Shown here: positions 42,155 to 51,715 of the stretch, piece after piece | Position numbering within the stretch: the first letter of the stretch is position 1 | How the letters are laid out: every line of letters starts with the position of its first letter | Assembly: GCA_024277815.1 (NCBI GenBank) | Contig: JAJRUM010000071.1 | Span: forward strand, 1-53,994 | Origin: Gammaproteobacteria bacterium | Lineage (GTDB): Bacteria > Pseudomonadota > Gammaproteobacteria > Xanthomonadales > SZUA-36 | DNA: 53,994 nt | Direction: 5' to 3' | Program-made: the position numbers and the translations under genes | Notes under the pieces: model-generated | What the model saw: the letters and a program-made list of their open reading frames with translations, nothing else | Told to the model about the DNA's origin: nothing | Databases searched by the model: none

Positions 42155-45100
42155 TCAATCGGCGGGCAGATCTTTTCGTTCTGACAGCAGGCGGGCGAGT
42201 TGCTCCTTGGCTCGCCGGGCATTGCGCTCTTTAACATACCCAAAACCCCGAATACCTGAAGCCAACGCGGCTATCTGCGTCGTATTTTCATAGTTGTTGT
42301 GGCTGAGTGAAGCAACCAGTTCAACACTTCTTGCCTCGTACTCCATGATACGCCCACGTTCTTCGCATCGCTCGCGGGTGTAGCCGAATACATCAAAAGG
42401 CGTGCCGCGCAGCACTTTCAACCGCGCAAGAACACGCAGAAAAGGTCTGATCCATGGGCCGAAAGCAAGCTTGCGCAGCTGTCCTGTTTTCGGGTCGCGG
42501 CGAGCTAAAAACGGGGGTGCCAGATGATGGGTTATTTTGGGTTTGGCCGAGATGGTTGACTGTAGTTGCTGTTTGAATGCTGCACTGGTGTGTAGCCTTG
42601 CCACTTCGTATTCATCTTTGTAGGCCAGCAGGTGAAAAAAGCTGTCGGCCACGGCGCGGCTGAACGCCTGCTCGTCAGTCTCAATGCGTTGTTCGGCTTG
42701 TATGGCCGAATCGACCACAGACCGGTAGCGCCGGGCGTATGCGGTGTTCTGGTATTGGGTCAGGAACTGCTCATGCAGGGCCATGGTTGCTGGCAGTGAT
42801 GCCGGTTCAGGTGCGACTCCCGGTTGGCCAATGCCGGTCAGTTCCTGCATCAATTCGGAGTTGTGGGCGGCCAGGCGTCCGTAGGTGAAACAGCGGATAT
42901 TAGTTTCTGACCCCGCACCATTCAGGCGTATGGCCTGCTCGATGGTTTCGGCGCTGATGGGAATGGCACCGGCTTGCCAGGCGAAGCCCAGCAGTAGCAT
43001 GTTGGCGGTGATGGTGTCACCGGCAAGCTTCTCACTGAGCCTCGTAGCGTTGATAAACAGGGGGTCAGTATCACCAACCGCCAGACAGATACTGTTCCTT
43101 AGCTGCGTCGAATCAAGCATGCTGGCGGGGTCCAGCACGTTGCCGCCCGTCGGGGAAACGTGGGTGTTAACGATTGCCCGGGTGACATTCCTGCCTATTC
43201 GCCCAACCGTTTCCCTGTCCAGCGCGGTGACCATGTCGCCGGCCAGCAACAGGTCAGTTTTGCCCATCGGTACGCGCGAAGCCTGGGGTTTGTCGGTTTG
43301 GCGGTTAATGCGGATGTAAGACATGACCCCGCCACCTTTCTGTGCCAGTCCAGGGAAATCCAGCACCGAGCACCCCAGGCCCTGCAGGTGTGCGGCCATG
43401 CCTACAATGCGGCCGATGGTGACAACCCCCTGGCCGCCAATGCCGGTGACTACCATGTCAAAAGAATCTTGCAAGGCAGGCAGTTCGGGTGAGGGCAAGC
43501 GGGCCAGCGCCTGCTCAAGCTGGCTGGTTTCGTTAGCCAGGATAGTTGCTGGTCTGGCCCCGGTGATGCTGATAAAGCTGGGACAAAATCCCAGCAGGCA
43601 TGACTTGTCGATATTGCATGAGGACTGGTCTATTTGGCGCTTCAAGCCAAGGTCTGTCAGCCGTGGGATGACAGACAGGCAGTTGGATTGTTTTACACAG
43701 TCACCACAGCCTTCGCATACGGCTTCATTGATAAAAAGCCGGGTTTCAACACCGATGGATTGCTTGCGCCTGTTACGGCGGCGCTTTTCTGCTGCACAGA
43801 TCTGGTCGTAGATCAGTGCGGTCACGCCGCCGAGCGTGCTTAGTTCCTTTTCAACCACCTGCAATTCATCGCGATGGTGAATTGTCACACCCGGTGCGAA
43901 GCCGGTGGTATTTGGGTACTTGCCAGGCTGGTCTGACAGCACGGCGATACGTTTTACACCTTCCGCGTGCAACTGCCGGCTGATCTGGGGCACGGTTAAG
44001 TGGCCGTCAACCAGTTGCCCGCCTGTCATGGCCACCGCGTCGTTGTACAGGATCTTATAGGTGATATTGACGTTGGCGGCCACCGCCTGACGAATGGCGA
44101 GAGAACCGGAGTGGGTATATGTCCCATCACCCAGATTCTGAAACATGTGGCTTGTCTTGCAGAATGGAGCCTGCCCGACCCAGTTCGCCCCTTCCGCACC
44201 CATGTGCAGGAAACCGCTGGTGTCCCGGTCCATGAACACGGCCATCAGGTGACAGCCGGTGCCGGCAAGTGCGCGGCTGCTGTCGGGCTGGGCCGTGGAG
44301 CGGTTATGCGGGCAACCGGAGCAGAAAAAGGGTGTGCGTGTTGTGCTTGCCAGGGTACTGATGCTGTGCTGTTGCCGGATCCTGGCGAAGTATTCCTGCG
44401 CTTGCCGGGGCGCCGCAATGTCGGGCCATTGCTGTGCGATGACTTTAGCGATCAGTTCGGGTGAGAGTATACCGGTAGCGGGCAGCAGCGGTTTGCCGCG
44501 TTCATCCATTTTTCCCAGTACTTGCGGTCGGGCCGATTCGGGAAGTGCGTAGAGTGCCTCTTTGAGCTGGCTCTCAATGAAACTGCGCTTCTCTTCAATG
44601 ACAAGGACCACTTCCAGGTCACGCGAAAAACGGGTAGCCCCGCGGGTTTCCAGCGGCCAGGGCATGCCGACTTTGTAGATTTCAAGGCCGACCCCGGATG
44701 CACGGGTTTCGTCAATACCCAGGTCCTCAAGGGCCTGGCGAACCGACAGATAAGCTTTGCCGCTGGTGATGATGCCAATGCGCCGGTTTTTTGTACCCCA
44801 GACCAACTGGTCAACAGGGTTGGCCGCCGCAAACGCGAGTGCTGCCGGCAGCTTGAAATTTTGCAGCCTCTCTTCGGCCTCCAGTTGCTGGTAGGGCCAA
44901 CGGTAGTGAAGCCCCCCGCGCGGACTGGAGAACTCCGGCAGGATTATCTTCGGGGTCTCACTTCCAACGCGCACGGAAGCCGCAGACTCAATGATTTCAC
45001 TTTCAATTTTGAGGCCAACATAACAGCCTGAAAAGCGCGACATGGCCCAGCCGATAAGGCCAAAATCCAGTATTTCTGCAATGCTGGAGGCGTGCAGCAC

Positions 45101-45610
45101 CGGCATCATCCAGGCAGCAAACAGCTGTTCGCTTTGGTGGGCCATGGCAGAAGAAATCGCATTGTGGTCGTCGCCTACAACAATCAGCGCACCACCGTGA
45201 GGACTTGAGCCCATCGAATTGGCATGTTTCAACGCATCGCCAGCGCGATCAAGCCCCGGACCCTTGCCGTACCAGAGGGCAAACACACCGTCACAGGTGA
45301 CATCGGGTTGGGCAGCCACCTGCTGCGTGCCAATGATGGCGGTTGCTGCCAGTTCCTCATTAATAGCCGGTAAAAAGGAGATCTTTTGAGCATCCAGCAA
45401 GTGTTGGATTCTCTTCAGAATCATGTCATAACCGGCTATGGGGGAGCCGCGGTAACCTGAAATGAAGCCGCCGGTGTTCAAGCCTGCCCGGGTGTCCCGC
45501 ATCTTTTGTTGTAGTGGCAGGCGGGCAAGTGCCTGGGTGCCGCTCATGAACACGCGGCCTGTGTCCAGAGTAAAGGTATCTTCCAGTGTGGTCTGTTGCT
45601 GCGTCTTCAT
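42155..45610 (-). CDS. Indolepyruvate:ferredoxin oxidoreductase-type 2-oxo acid oxidoreductase, IorA-IorB fusion (1151 aa)
   Basis: This is a ThDP and Fe-S enzyme turning a 2-oxo acid plus CoA into acyl-CoA, CO2 and reduced ferredoxin. The N-terminal half carries ThDP-enzyme segments (GGFISGYRGSPIAGYD; GVFALWYGKGPGLDR; FQNLGDGTYTHSG; ILYNDAVAMTGGQ). Ferredoxin-like cysteines follow in CEGCGDCVKQSNC and CNIDKSCLLGFC, then the gamma-type IorB domain (VVTGIGGQGVVTIGRI) and a C-terminal extension. Proteobacterial one-chain members act on arylpyruvates or branched-chain 2-oxo acids. Its ATG overlaps the marR stop. Link to the aromatic-CoA operon 20 kb away is only suggestive. Confidence 0.9.
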   Translation of the reverse strand: MKTQQQTTLEDTFTLDTGRVFMSGTQALARLPLQQKMRDTRAGLNTGGFISGYRGSPIAGYDMILKRIQHLLDAQKISFLPAINEELAATAIIGTQQVAAQPDVTCDGVFALWYGKGPGLDRAGDALKHANSMGSSPHGGALIVVGDDHNAISSAMAHQSEQLFAAWMMPVLHASSIAEILDFGLIGWAMSRFSGCYVGLKIESEIIESAASVRVGSETPKIILPEFSSPRGGLHYRWPYQQLEAEERLQNFKLPAALAFAAANPVDQLVWGTKNRRIGIITSGKAYLSVRQALEDLGIDETRASGVGLEIYKVGMPWPLETRGATRFSRDLEVVLVIEEKRSFIESQLKEALYALPESARPQVLGKMDERGKPLLPATGILSPELIAKVIAQQWPDIAAPRQAQEYFARIRQQHSISTLASTTRTPFFCSGCPHNRSTAQPDSSRALAGTGCHLMAVFMDRDTSGFLHMGAEGANWVGQAPFCKTSHMFQNLGDGTYTHSGSLAIRQAVAANVNITYKILYNDAVAMTGGQLVDGHLTVPQISRQLHAEGVKRIAVLSDQPGKYPNTTGFAPGVTIHHRDELQVVEKELSTLGGVTALIYDQICAAEKRRRNRRKQSIGVETRLFINEAVCEGCGDCVKQSNCLSVIPRLTDLGLKRQIDQSSCNIDKSCLLGFCPSFISITGARPATILANETSQLEQALARLPSPELPALQDSFDMVVTGIGGQGVVTIGRIVGMAAHLQGLGCSVLDFPGLAQKGGGVMSYIRINRQTDKPQASRVPMGKTDLLLAGDMVTALDRETVGRIGRNVTRAIVNTHVSPTGGNVLDPASMLDSTQLRNSICLAVGDTDPLFINATRLSEKLAGDTITANMLLLGFAWQAGAIPISAETIEQAIRLNGAGSETNIRCFTYGRLAAHNSELMQELTGIGQPGVAPEPASLPATMALHEQFLTQYQNTAYARRYRSVVDSAIQAEQRIETDEQAFSRAVADSFFHLLAYKDEYEVARLHTSAAFKQQLQSTISAKPKITHHLAPPFLARRDPKTGQLRKLAFGPWIRPFLRVLARLKVLRGTPFDVFGYTRERCEERGRIMEYEARSVELVASLSHNNYENTTQIAALASGIRGFGYVKERNARRAKEQLARLLSERKDLPAD

Positions 45611-46098
45611 ACCTGTGTTCGCCCCAGGTTGTCCCAGAGTCGCGACAGAAGCATATTCAGACGCTCAAGGTCCGCATGACTGAAGCCCTCAATGGCACGT
45701 TCATAGTGGCGTAACTCCAATGGCCGAATGGTTTTAAACGTGCGCTTGCCAGTAGCAGTGAGGTATACCCGGACGACCCGGTTGTCATCGCTGGCGATGT
45801 GCTTGGTGACCAGGCCGTCACGCGCCAACTGGTCGACAATGCGGCTCAGGGCAGGTTGCTCAATAACCATGCAAGCTGCCAGCTCACCCATGCTACGGCC
45901 ATCGCTGGCGGTCAGGACCGACAATGTGCGCCAACGCGAAAGGGTGATTCCGGCGGGGCGGAGGTCGCTTTTCAGGTTCAGGGTCAGCCGATTGACGATA
46001 CGAAACAGCTGGTAAGGGAGATAATCTTCCAGTGGTGCACCGATCGCCAGTTCGTGGCTTGTGTGTTGATTGTTTTGCAGTGTTTTGTTGCTGGTCAT
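45607..46098 (-). CDS. MarR-family transcriptional regulator (163 aa)
   Basis: The winged-helix region reads MGELAACMVIEQPALSRIVDQLARDGLVTK, wing ASDDNRVVRVYLTATGKR. It is co-transcribed with the 2-oxo acid oxidoreductase (ATGA overlap), so probable local control; an ATAATAT/ATATTAT inverted repeat lies 42 bases upstream. It is distinct in sequence from the other MarR in this window. Confidence 0.88.
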   Translation of the reverse strand: MTSNKTLQNNQHTSHELAIGAPLEDYLPYQLFRIVNRLTLNLKSDLRPAGITLSRWRTLSVLTASDGRSMGELAACMVIEQPALSRIVDQLARDGLVTKHIASDDNRVVRVYLTATGKRTFKTIRPLELRHYERAIEGFSHADLERLNMLLSRLWDNLGRTQV

Positions 46099-46139
46099 TT
46101 GATTGCCGGTTGACCTCGTTGGAGGCGCTGAGACTGACG

Positions 46140-46156
46140 ATAATATGAAATATTAT
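46140..46156. promoter_or_regulatory. Candidate MarR operator between marR and the MBL gene
   Basis: ATAATAT-GAA-ATATTAT, perfect 7-bp arms in the 141-base divergent spacer. The AT-rich surroundings make this weaker than the 15465 site. Confidence 0.4.
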
Positions 46157-46239
46157 ATGAAATTACAAATAAATTATTACCTGACTTTTAAAATGTCGTT
46201 TTGGTCGCCTGAACGGGAGGTTTCCCCCATAATGTGTTG

Positions 46240-47277
46240 ATGAGCGAAACGGCTGAAGCAATCAGGTACGAATACAGCTTTCAGCCGGAAATTGGCGAGG
46301 CCGTGGATGTGTTGCCGGGGCTTAAATGGTGTCGTCTGCCGCTGCCGTTTTTGCTGGGGCACATCAATGTCTGGTTGGTGCGGGACGGTGATGGCTGGGC
46401 GGTGGTTGATTGCGGGATTTTCACCTCTACGACCCTTGAAGTGTGGGAGAGCATATTCGACCTGCACCTGTCCGGTGAGCCTGTTACACGCGTATTTGTG
46501 ACCCATTTGCATCCCGATCATGTTGGTTGTGCCGGCTGGTTGTGTGAGCGTTTCGATATTGAATTATCCATGTCCCGGGACGAGTACTTGCTGTGCCGGT
46601 TGCTGGTGTCCGACACCGGAATGCCCGCACCCAAAGCGGGCAGGCGTTTTTACCGCGCTGCAGGGTTTTCTGACCAGGACCTGTCTCGATATATAGAAAT
46701 GTTTGGTGCGTTCGGGCGGATGGTCACCCCGCTGCCACAGTCTTTCAACCGGCTTGTCCCGGAGTCGGTATTCAGGATTGGTGATCATGATTGGCAGGTA
46801 ATTACCGGTTATGGCCATTCCCCGGAACATGCCTGCCTGTATTGCCCGGAACAGAATGTGTTGTTATCCGGCGACCAGATTTTGCCCACCATTTCATCCA
46901 ATATCAGCGTTTTTCCGACTGAGCCTGGCGCTAACCCGCTGGCTGGCTGGTTTGAATCCCTGCAGCGCCTGAAGGTAGTGCTGCCCGATGATGTGCTGGT
47001 CCTGCCGGCGCACGGCAAACCGTTTCGAGGTGTCAAACCGCGTCTCAATGCATTGTTGGCGGAACACGAAACCGGCCTTGAGAAACTAAGGGTATTTTGC
47101 CAGCATCCGCAGCGTGCAGTGGATGTTTTTCCTGCCCTGTTTAAAAGCAGGATTGATGACAACAACCTGATGATGGCCACTGGCGAGGCCATTGCGCATC
47201 TTAATTACCTGTTTTATGCCGGGGAGCTGGAAATCAGTCATGAAGAAGCGGGTGTTCGTTGGTATCGGAGCAGGTAG
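46240..47277 (+). CDS. Metallo-beta-lactamase-fold hydrolase (345 aa)
   Basis: This is a binuclear metal hydrolase of the MBL superfamily. The HxHxDH motif is seen in THLHPDHVGCAGWL, followed by the metal-ligand region GYGHSPEHACLY, LLSGDQILP, and the last His in LVLPAHGKPF. A C-terminal helical tail of about 75 residues resembles MBL proteins placed near acyl-CoA metabolism genes; thioesterase or glyoxalase-II-like activity is possible. ATG 46240 (MSETAEAI) is chosen; GTG 46234 is in frame and closer to GGGAGG. Confidence 0.87.
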   Translation: MSETAEAIRYEYSFQPEIGEAVDVLPGLKWCRLPLPFLLGHINVWLVRDGDGWAVVDCGIFTSTTLEVWESIFDLHLSGEPVTRVFVTHLHPDHVGCAGWLCERFDIELSMSRDEYLLCRLLVSDTGMPAPKAGRRFYRAAGFSDQDLSRYIEMFGAFGRMVTPLPQSFNRLVPESVFRIGDHDWQVITGYGHSPEHACLYCPEQNVLLSGDQILPTISSNISVFPTEPGANPLAGWFESLQRLKVVLPDDVLVLPAHGKPFRGVKPRLNALLAEHETGLEKLRVFCQHPQRAVDVFPALFKSRIDDNNLMMATGEAIAHLNYLFYAGELEISHEEAGVRWYRSR

Positions 47278-47283
47278 CCAGAG

Positions 47284-48561
47284 TTAACGTTGCCGCAAGA
47301 CATGTATCAGCATAGTGGCCAGGCTGATGCCCGTGCCCAGCAGCAGCAGGCCGGTGATCCTGGCAAGAATATCTGATTGGAACACGATCGCAGCAACACC
47401 CAGCACGACCGAGCTGGTATGTAAAACGAACCCGATTTGTATGCGACGCTGGGGCAGCAGGGTACGCATGGATGGCACCGGTTCCAGTCCAACACGTGCT
47501 GAAAACCGATGGAACCAGACCAGGAATGGCGCGATGCGACTCAACATGCCGTGCATGATCAATGCCGCCCACCCCCAGACCGCCAGCCAACCGAATATTA
47601 CCTGCCAGCGGGGATCAGGCAGCGCGAGGGCTGCGCAGGCGATGGGAAGCAGTGAAAGGGCAGTGCCAAGGCCGGTTTTCCAGAACAACAGCGAAGCATC
47701 TTTGCGCTTGCGTTTGCGCTGTGAAATGCCACGCAGCAGCAGCAACGGGTGCAACAACCAGATGACTGCCGCTGCAGGCAGGGCGCCAATGGCTGCGATT
47801 TTGCTGGCAGTGAGCCCACCGCCGATGGTGTTGCCAGCGAAAAGTGCCATGAAGGGCAGAATCAGGCCTGCCAGCAACATACCGAGTAACCAGCGGTTGG
47901 CGGTCTTGCCGCTTGCCGGCGCGAGGTAAAACATGGGTATGACCTGCCAGGATACCGCCATGATTAGCCCGCCGACCCAGCCAAGCAAAGCCAGGGTCAG
48001 GTGAATCTGTACCCACAATATCCGGTTTTGGGGAAACGTGCCGCCCGCGTAACCCGCAGCCATCATCAGACCAATCAGTGTGATGGCAAGCAAGCTTAGT
48101 ACAGCCAGTCGCATACCCAGTACGGTTTCATTGCGCGTGGCCGGGCGCAGCAAAGCCCAGCCCACTGGTAGCAGGAATGCAACCAGGGCCAGCTTGAAGC
48201 TGATGATTGCGGCTGACATTGCGCTTGCAGGGCCGCCCAGCAAACGCCAGATAAAACCGGCCAGACCCACCAGCAGCAACAGTTGAACAAGGTGGGCAAT
48301 ACGTGTAAATGGTACCGGTGTGCCGGCAACAACCGGGGTCATCTGGTAGAGCGCACCCATCATTCCCGCGGCGAGAATGCCAAGCGTTCCGGCATGTGCC
48401 AGGGCCAGGGTCTGGCTCATCCATGGCGAAGTCAGGGCCAGTAAGCCATTGCTGAGCAGGATACCGGCAGCCATCAGCATGCCAAGTGACACGGTCAGAA
48501 AAAAGCTGACAGGTATGGATAATGGTGGTGCCTGGTCGAGGCTCAGGCTGCCGGTCTTCAA
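47284..48561 (-). CDS. Polytopic membrane protein, NnrS/heme-copper-oxidase-subunit-I-like (425 aa)
   Basis: About 12 hydrophobic segments span the whole protein. Histidines and helices are arranged like NnrS or cytochrome-oxidase-subunit-I relatives (LALAHAGTLGILAAGMMGALYQM; WVQIHLTLALLGWVGGLIMAVSWQVIPMF; MHGMLSRIAPFLVWFHRF). Such proteins accompany nitric-oxide or heme-related genes, but no catalytic metal site can be proved here. Its ATG overlaps the DUF2249 stop, and hemerythrin-domain and CobS-CobT genes are divergent neighbours. The function is unassigned. Confidence 0.72.
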   Translation of the reverse strand: MKTGSLSLDQAPPLSIPVSFFLTVSLGMLMAAGILLSNGLLALTSPWMSQTLALAHAGTLGILAAGMMGALYQMTPVVAGTPVPFTRIAHLVQLLLLVGLAGFIWRLLGGPASAMSAAIISFKLALVAFLLPVGWALLRPATRNETVLGMRLAVLSLLAITLIGLMMAAGYAGGTFPQNRILWVQIHLTLALLGWVGGLIMAVSWQVIPMFYLAPASGKTANRWLLGMLLAGLILPFMALFAGNTIGGGLTASKIAAIGALPAAAVIWLLHPLLLLRGISQRKRKRKDASLLFWKTGLGTALSLLPIACAALALPDPRWQVIFGWLAVWGWAALIMHGMLSRIAPFLVWFHRFSARVGLEPVPSMRTLLPQRRIQIGFVLHTSSVVLGVAAIVFQSDILARITGLLLLGTGISLATMLIHVLRQR

Positions 48562-48821
48562 GCTTCCTTCCTCACCAGCAGCAGTGCGCTTTGATCAGTT
48601 TCTGCATGTACCCACCAGCACAGACCCCGGTTCTTCAGGTGTGGGAACAGCATGGTGGGTATGCGGGGTACCTGTGCCAGAAAAAAAACCCCATCCTCCA
48701 GTTGTGAACAGGCCAGCAGCACCTTTTCCATCGGCCCGGGTGCTTCGAGATCCCGCAGGTCAACAATTTCTGGTGACAGGTCGCCCAGTACTGGAAATTT
48801 ATCTGATACAGTTTTGTCCAT
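48558..48821 (-). CDS. DUF2249 family protein (87 aa)
   Basis: This is a small soluble protein with the TusA-like layout of DUF2249: IVDLRDLEAPGPMEKVLLACSQL at the start, HLKNRGLCWWVHAETDQSALLLVRK at the end. DUF2249 genes recur beside hemerythrin, NnrS-like and nitric-oxide-response genes. The conserved Cys-Pro of TusA is not present. It is coupled to the membrane protein gene by a four-base overlap. Confidence 0.82.
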   Translation of the reverse strand: MDKTVSDKFPVLGDLSPEIVDLRDLEAPGPMEKVLLACSQLEDGVFFLAQVPRIPTMLFPHLKNRGLCWWVHAETDQSALLLVRKEA

Positions 48822-48923
48822 TAAGTCTTCAAATTTTGTAACATATTGCTAAAATAAGTGAGCAGCTATAAATTTACCAGAACTCGCCTGCTTCATGTAA
48901 GTGAATCGTACTAGGAGATACCG

Positions 48924-49391
48924 ATGACAGCGATAGATATCGAAGCCGGCCTGGCTGGCTTCTTCACGCAAGACCACCGTGATTGTGATGCCAGCTGGGC
49001 TCAACTTGAGGAGCAGCTTGAGGATGCTGATGAAGCCACCGCCCAGGCGTTGTGGCAGGCTTTTGACAGCAGCATGCGCAGGCATTTCGCGATGGAAGAA
49101 GATGTATTGTTTCCAGCCTTCGAGTCCCGCAGCGGCATGGGTGGTGGTGGACCGACAGCGATGATGAGAATGGAACACCAGCAAATGCTTGGCTTGCTCG
49201 ACCAGATGGGTGCAGCGATGGCGTCGGGTCAGACTGACGAGGTACTTGATCTTGGCGATACACTGCTGATGGTGATTCAGCAACACAACGTCAAGGAAGA
49301 AGGCATGCTGTATCCGATGGCCGAAAACATGCTGGCAGGTGAATGGGCGAGCCTGGCTGCCCAACTTGAGAAATACCAGAACGAGACATAG
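48924..49391 (+). CDS. Hemerythrin-domain protein (155 aa)
   Basis: This is a four-helix bundle that can hold a non-heme diiron centre binding O2 or NO. Candidate ligands are seen in [28 protein letters not shown] and [13 protein letters not shown], the expected H, H-x3-E, H, H-x4-E pattern. No signal peptide, so cytosolic. AGGAG precedes ATG 48924. It is divergent from DUF2249 and 20 bases upstream of the CobS-CobT fusion, so these are probably one transcript. Confidence 0.9.
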   Translation: MTAIDIEAGLAGFFTQDHRDCDASWAQLEEQLEDADEATAQALWQAFDSSMRRHFAMEEDVLFPAFESRSGMGGGGPTAMMRMEHQQMLGLLDQMGAAMASGQTDEVLDLGDTLLMVIQQHNVKEEGMLYPMAENMLAGEWASLAAQLEKYQNET

Positions 49392-49411
49392 CAGACCCTG
49401 TTACAGCCAAT

Positions 49412-51649
49412 ATGAAAAATCCGGATATCACAGCCGAGTATGACAAGCTACCAGACCGCAAGGTTTCTGTGCGGGAGCTGTTCGGTATTGATTCAGATAT
49501 GCAGCTACAGATGTTCTCAGCAGCAAATGAATATGTGCCGGAAATCGATGAGACCTACCGTTTTGATCCGGAAACCACGCTGGCTATCCTCGCCGGGTTT
49601 GCCTATAACGCCCGTGTCATGGTGCAGGGCTTTCATGGTAGTGGCAAAACCACGCATATCGAGCAAGTTGCCGCACGGCTTAACTGGGCTTGTGTGCGCA
49701 TCAACCTTGATAGTTATATCAGCCGGGTCGATCTGATTGGCCGTGATGCCATCGTGCTGCAGGATGGCAAGCAGGTGACGGAGTTTCGTGAAGGTATTCT
49801 GCCCTGGTCTTTACAGACGCCGACCGCCCTGGTGTTTGATGAGTATGATGCCGGCAGGCCTGACGTAATGTTCGTTATCCAGCGGGTGCTGGAAGCTGAG
49901 GGGCGGTTGACCTTGCTGGACCAGAATCGCATCATCCAGCCGCATCCGGCATTCCGTCTGTTCGCGACCAGCAACACCATCGGGCTTGGCGATACCACCG
50001 GCCTTTACCACGGCACCCAGCAGATCAACCAGGGCCAGCTGGATCGCTGGAATATCATTGCCACGCTGAATTACCTGCCACACGATGAAGAGCTGGGCAT
50101 TGCCCTGGCCAAGGCGCCCGGCTATCAGAATGAAAAGGGCCGTGAGTTACTGAGCAAGATGGTGCAGGTTGCCAACCTGACCCGGCAGGGTTTTATGAGC
50201 GGTGATCTCTCCACCGTTATGTCGTTGCGCACCGTCATCAACTGGTCCCGCAACGCGGAGATATTTGCCGATGTCGGTTACGCGTTCAAAGTGACCTTTG
50301 TAAATCGTTGTGACGAACTCGAGCGTCCGTTGGTGGATGAGTACTATCAGCGATGTTTTGGCGACGATCCGGGCAAAGGGCCGGAACCGAAGCAAATCGA
50401 GGAGCCACCAGACCATGAGGCAGGCGAGCCCGGGGCTGACCAGGGCGATAGCGCGGGCAATCAGGGCGGTGATGAAGAGGCTGAATGTCTGGATACAGGC
50501 GCGGGGCAATTCGGCGATGAAGAGAAGGATGATCAGGATACACAAGGACAAGGTGATGGCGAATCTGAAGCGGGCAAAGTTATTCCTTTCCCGCAGTCAT
50601 TCGACCTCCAGCCCTCTCCACTTGCTCCAGATTCCGTACAGGGCGCGCCCGAGGAGCCGGATGCAGCAGAACAAGAGGTAAAACATTCATCTGCTTACCA
50701 TGTGTACACCAATCGTTTTGACGAGGTGGTACATGCCCGGGATATGCTCGGCAGTCATCAAATGACGCAGTTGCGCAAGCAGCTCGACCATGATATTTCC
50801 GATCACCGGCGTGTCGCCATCAAACTCGCTAATCGCCTGCAAAACAGCCTTATAACACTACAAAAGAAAGCCTGGACCTTTGACCTGGATGACGGCCTGC
50901 TGAATACCCCCCGCTTGTCACGCCTGATTATTGACCCCGCCAGTCCGCTGATTTACAAACAGGAGCAGGATAGCCAGACCCGTGACACGGTCGTCTCTTT
51001 TCTGATTGATGACTCCGGCTCAATGCGCGGCAAGCCGATCGCACTGGCTGCCATGTTTACCAACATACTCGCCCAGGCACTGGAGCGATGTCAGGTCAGT
51101 ACTGAAATACTCGGGTTTACCACGCGCCAGTGGCGCGGTGGACAATCCAGCCAACGCTGGCGGCAGGCTGGCAAGCCATCTGACCCGGGCCGCTTGAGTG
51201 ATCTGCGTCATGTCATTTACAAGACAGCGGACGAGCCCTGGCGCAGGGCCCGGCAATCGCTGGGGGCCATGTTGTGGCCGGATCTGCTCAAGGAGAACAT
51301 CGATGGCGAAGCCCTGTTATGGGCACACGGCCGTTTGGCCGGGCGGCGGGAGCAACGCCGCATACTGGTCGTGATATCAGACGGCGTACCGGCGGACGAT
51401 GCCACCCTGACAGCGAATAGTCGCGGCTACCTGGAAGCGCACCTGAGCCAGGTTGTCGACTTGATCGAAACAAAATCCAGCGTGGAATTGCTGGCCGTTG
51501 GTATCGGCCACGATGTGGGGGCGATTTACACTCGCAGTGTCACCATTGCCGACAGTGAGCAACTTGGTGACGCCATGGCGCATGAGCTTATTGAATTATT
51601 GGCGGAGGTGCCGTCTGGCGCGCGTTACCCGCTTGCCATCAACCATTAG
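49412..51649 (+). CDS. CobS-CobT fusion: AAA+ ATPase joined to a MIDAS vWA domain (745 aa)
   Basis: Residues about 1-320 match aerobic cobaltochelatase CobS closely: Walker [10 protein letters not shown] (73-81), [18 protein letters not shown], Walker [41 protein letters not shown]. An acidic, low-complexity linker follows (about 325-425). From about 430 on it matches the CobT C-terminal part: [31 protein letters not shown], the v[20 protein letters not shown] near 530, [26 protein letters not shown]. CobS and CobT normally are separate genes working with CobN, which is not in the window; the CobT N-terminal region is absent or reduced to the linker. Location after a hemerythrin gene suggests metal-centre remodelling, possibly not cobalamin synthesis. 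Confidence 0.92.
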   Translation: MKNPDITAEYDKLPDRKVSVRELFGIDSDMQLQMFSAANEYVPEIDETYRFDPETTLAILAGFAYNARVMVQGFHGSGKTTHIEQVAARLNWACVRINLDSYISRVDLIGRDAIVLQDGKQVTEFREGILPWSLQTPTALVFDEYDAGRPDVMFVIQRVLEAEGRLTLLDQNRIIQPHPAFRLFATSNTIGLGDTTGLYHGTQQINQGQLDRWNIIATLNYLPHDEELGIALAKAPGYQNEKGRELLSKMVQVANLTRQGFMSGDLSTVMSLRTVINWSRNAEIFADVGYAFKVTFVNRCDELERPLVDEYYQRCFGDDPGKGPEPKQIEEPPDHEAGEPGADQGDSAGNQGGDEEAECLDTGAGQFGDEEKDDQDTQGQGDGESEAGKVIPFPQSFDLQPSPLAPDSVQGAPEEPDAAEQEVKHSSAYHVYTNRFDEVVHARDMLGSHQMTQLRKQLDHDISDHRRVAIKLANRLQNSLITLQKKAWTFDLDDGLLNTPRLSRLIIDPASPLIYKQEQDSQTRDTVVSFLIDDSGSMRGKPIALAAMFTNILAQALERCQVSTEILGFTTRQWRGGQSSQRWRQAGKPSDPGRLSDLRHVIYKTADEPWRRARQSLGAMLWPDLLKENIDGEALLWAHGRLAGRREQRRILVVISDGVPADDATLTANSRGYLEAHLSQVVDLIETKSSVELLAVGIGHDVGAIYTRSVTIADSEQLGDAMAHELIELLAEVPSGARYPLAINH

Positions 51650-51715
51650 ACATTCACTCCCGGACATTGACCCCGAACATTAGTTATTAACGCAAAGAGA
51701 CTGTAGGAAAAACGC

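Noticed and set aside
49412..51649. Call as NorQ/NorD nitric-oxide reductase activation proteins
   Set aside because: Neighbours hint at it, but the sequence motifs follow CobS and CobT closely along both halves.
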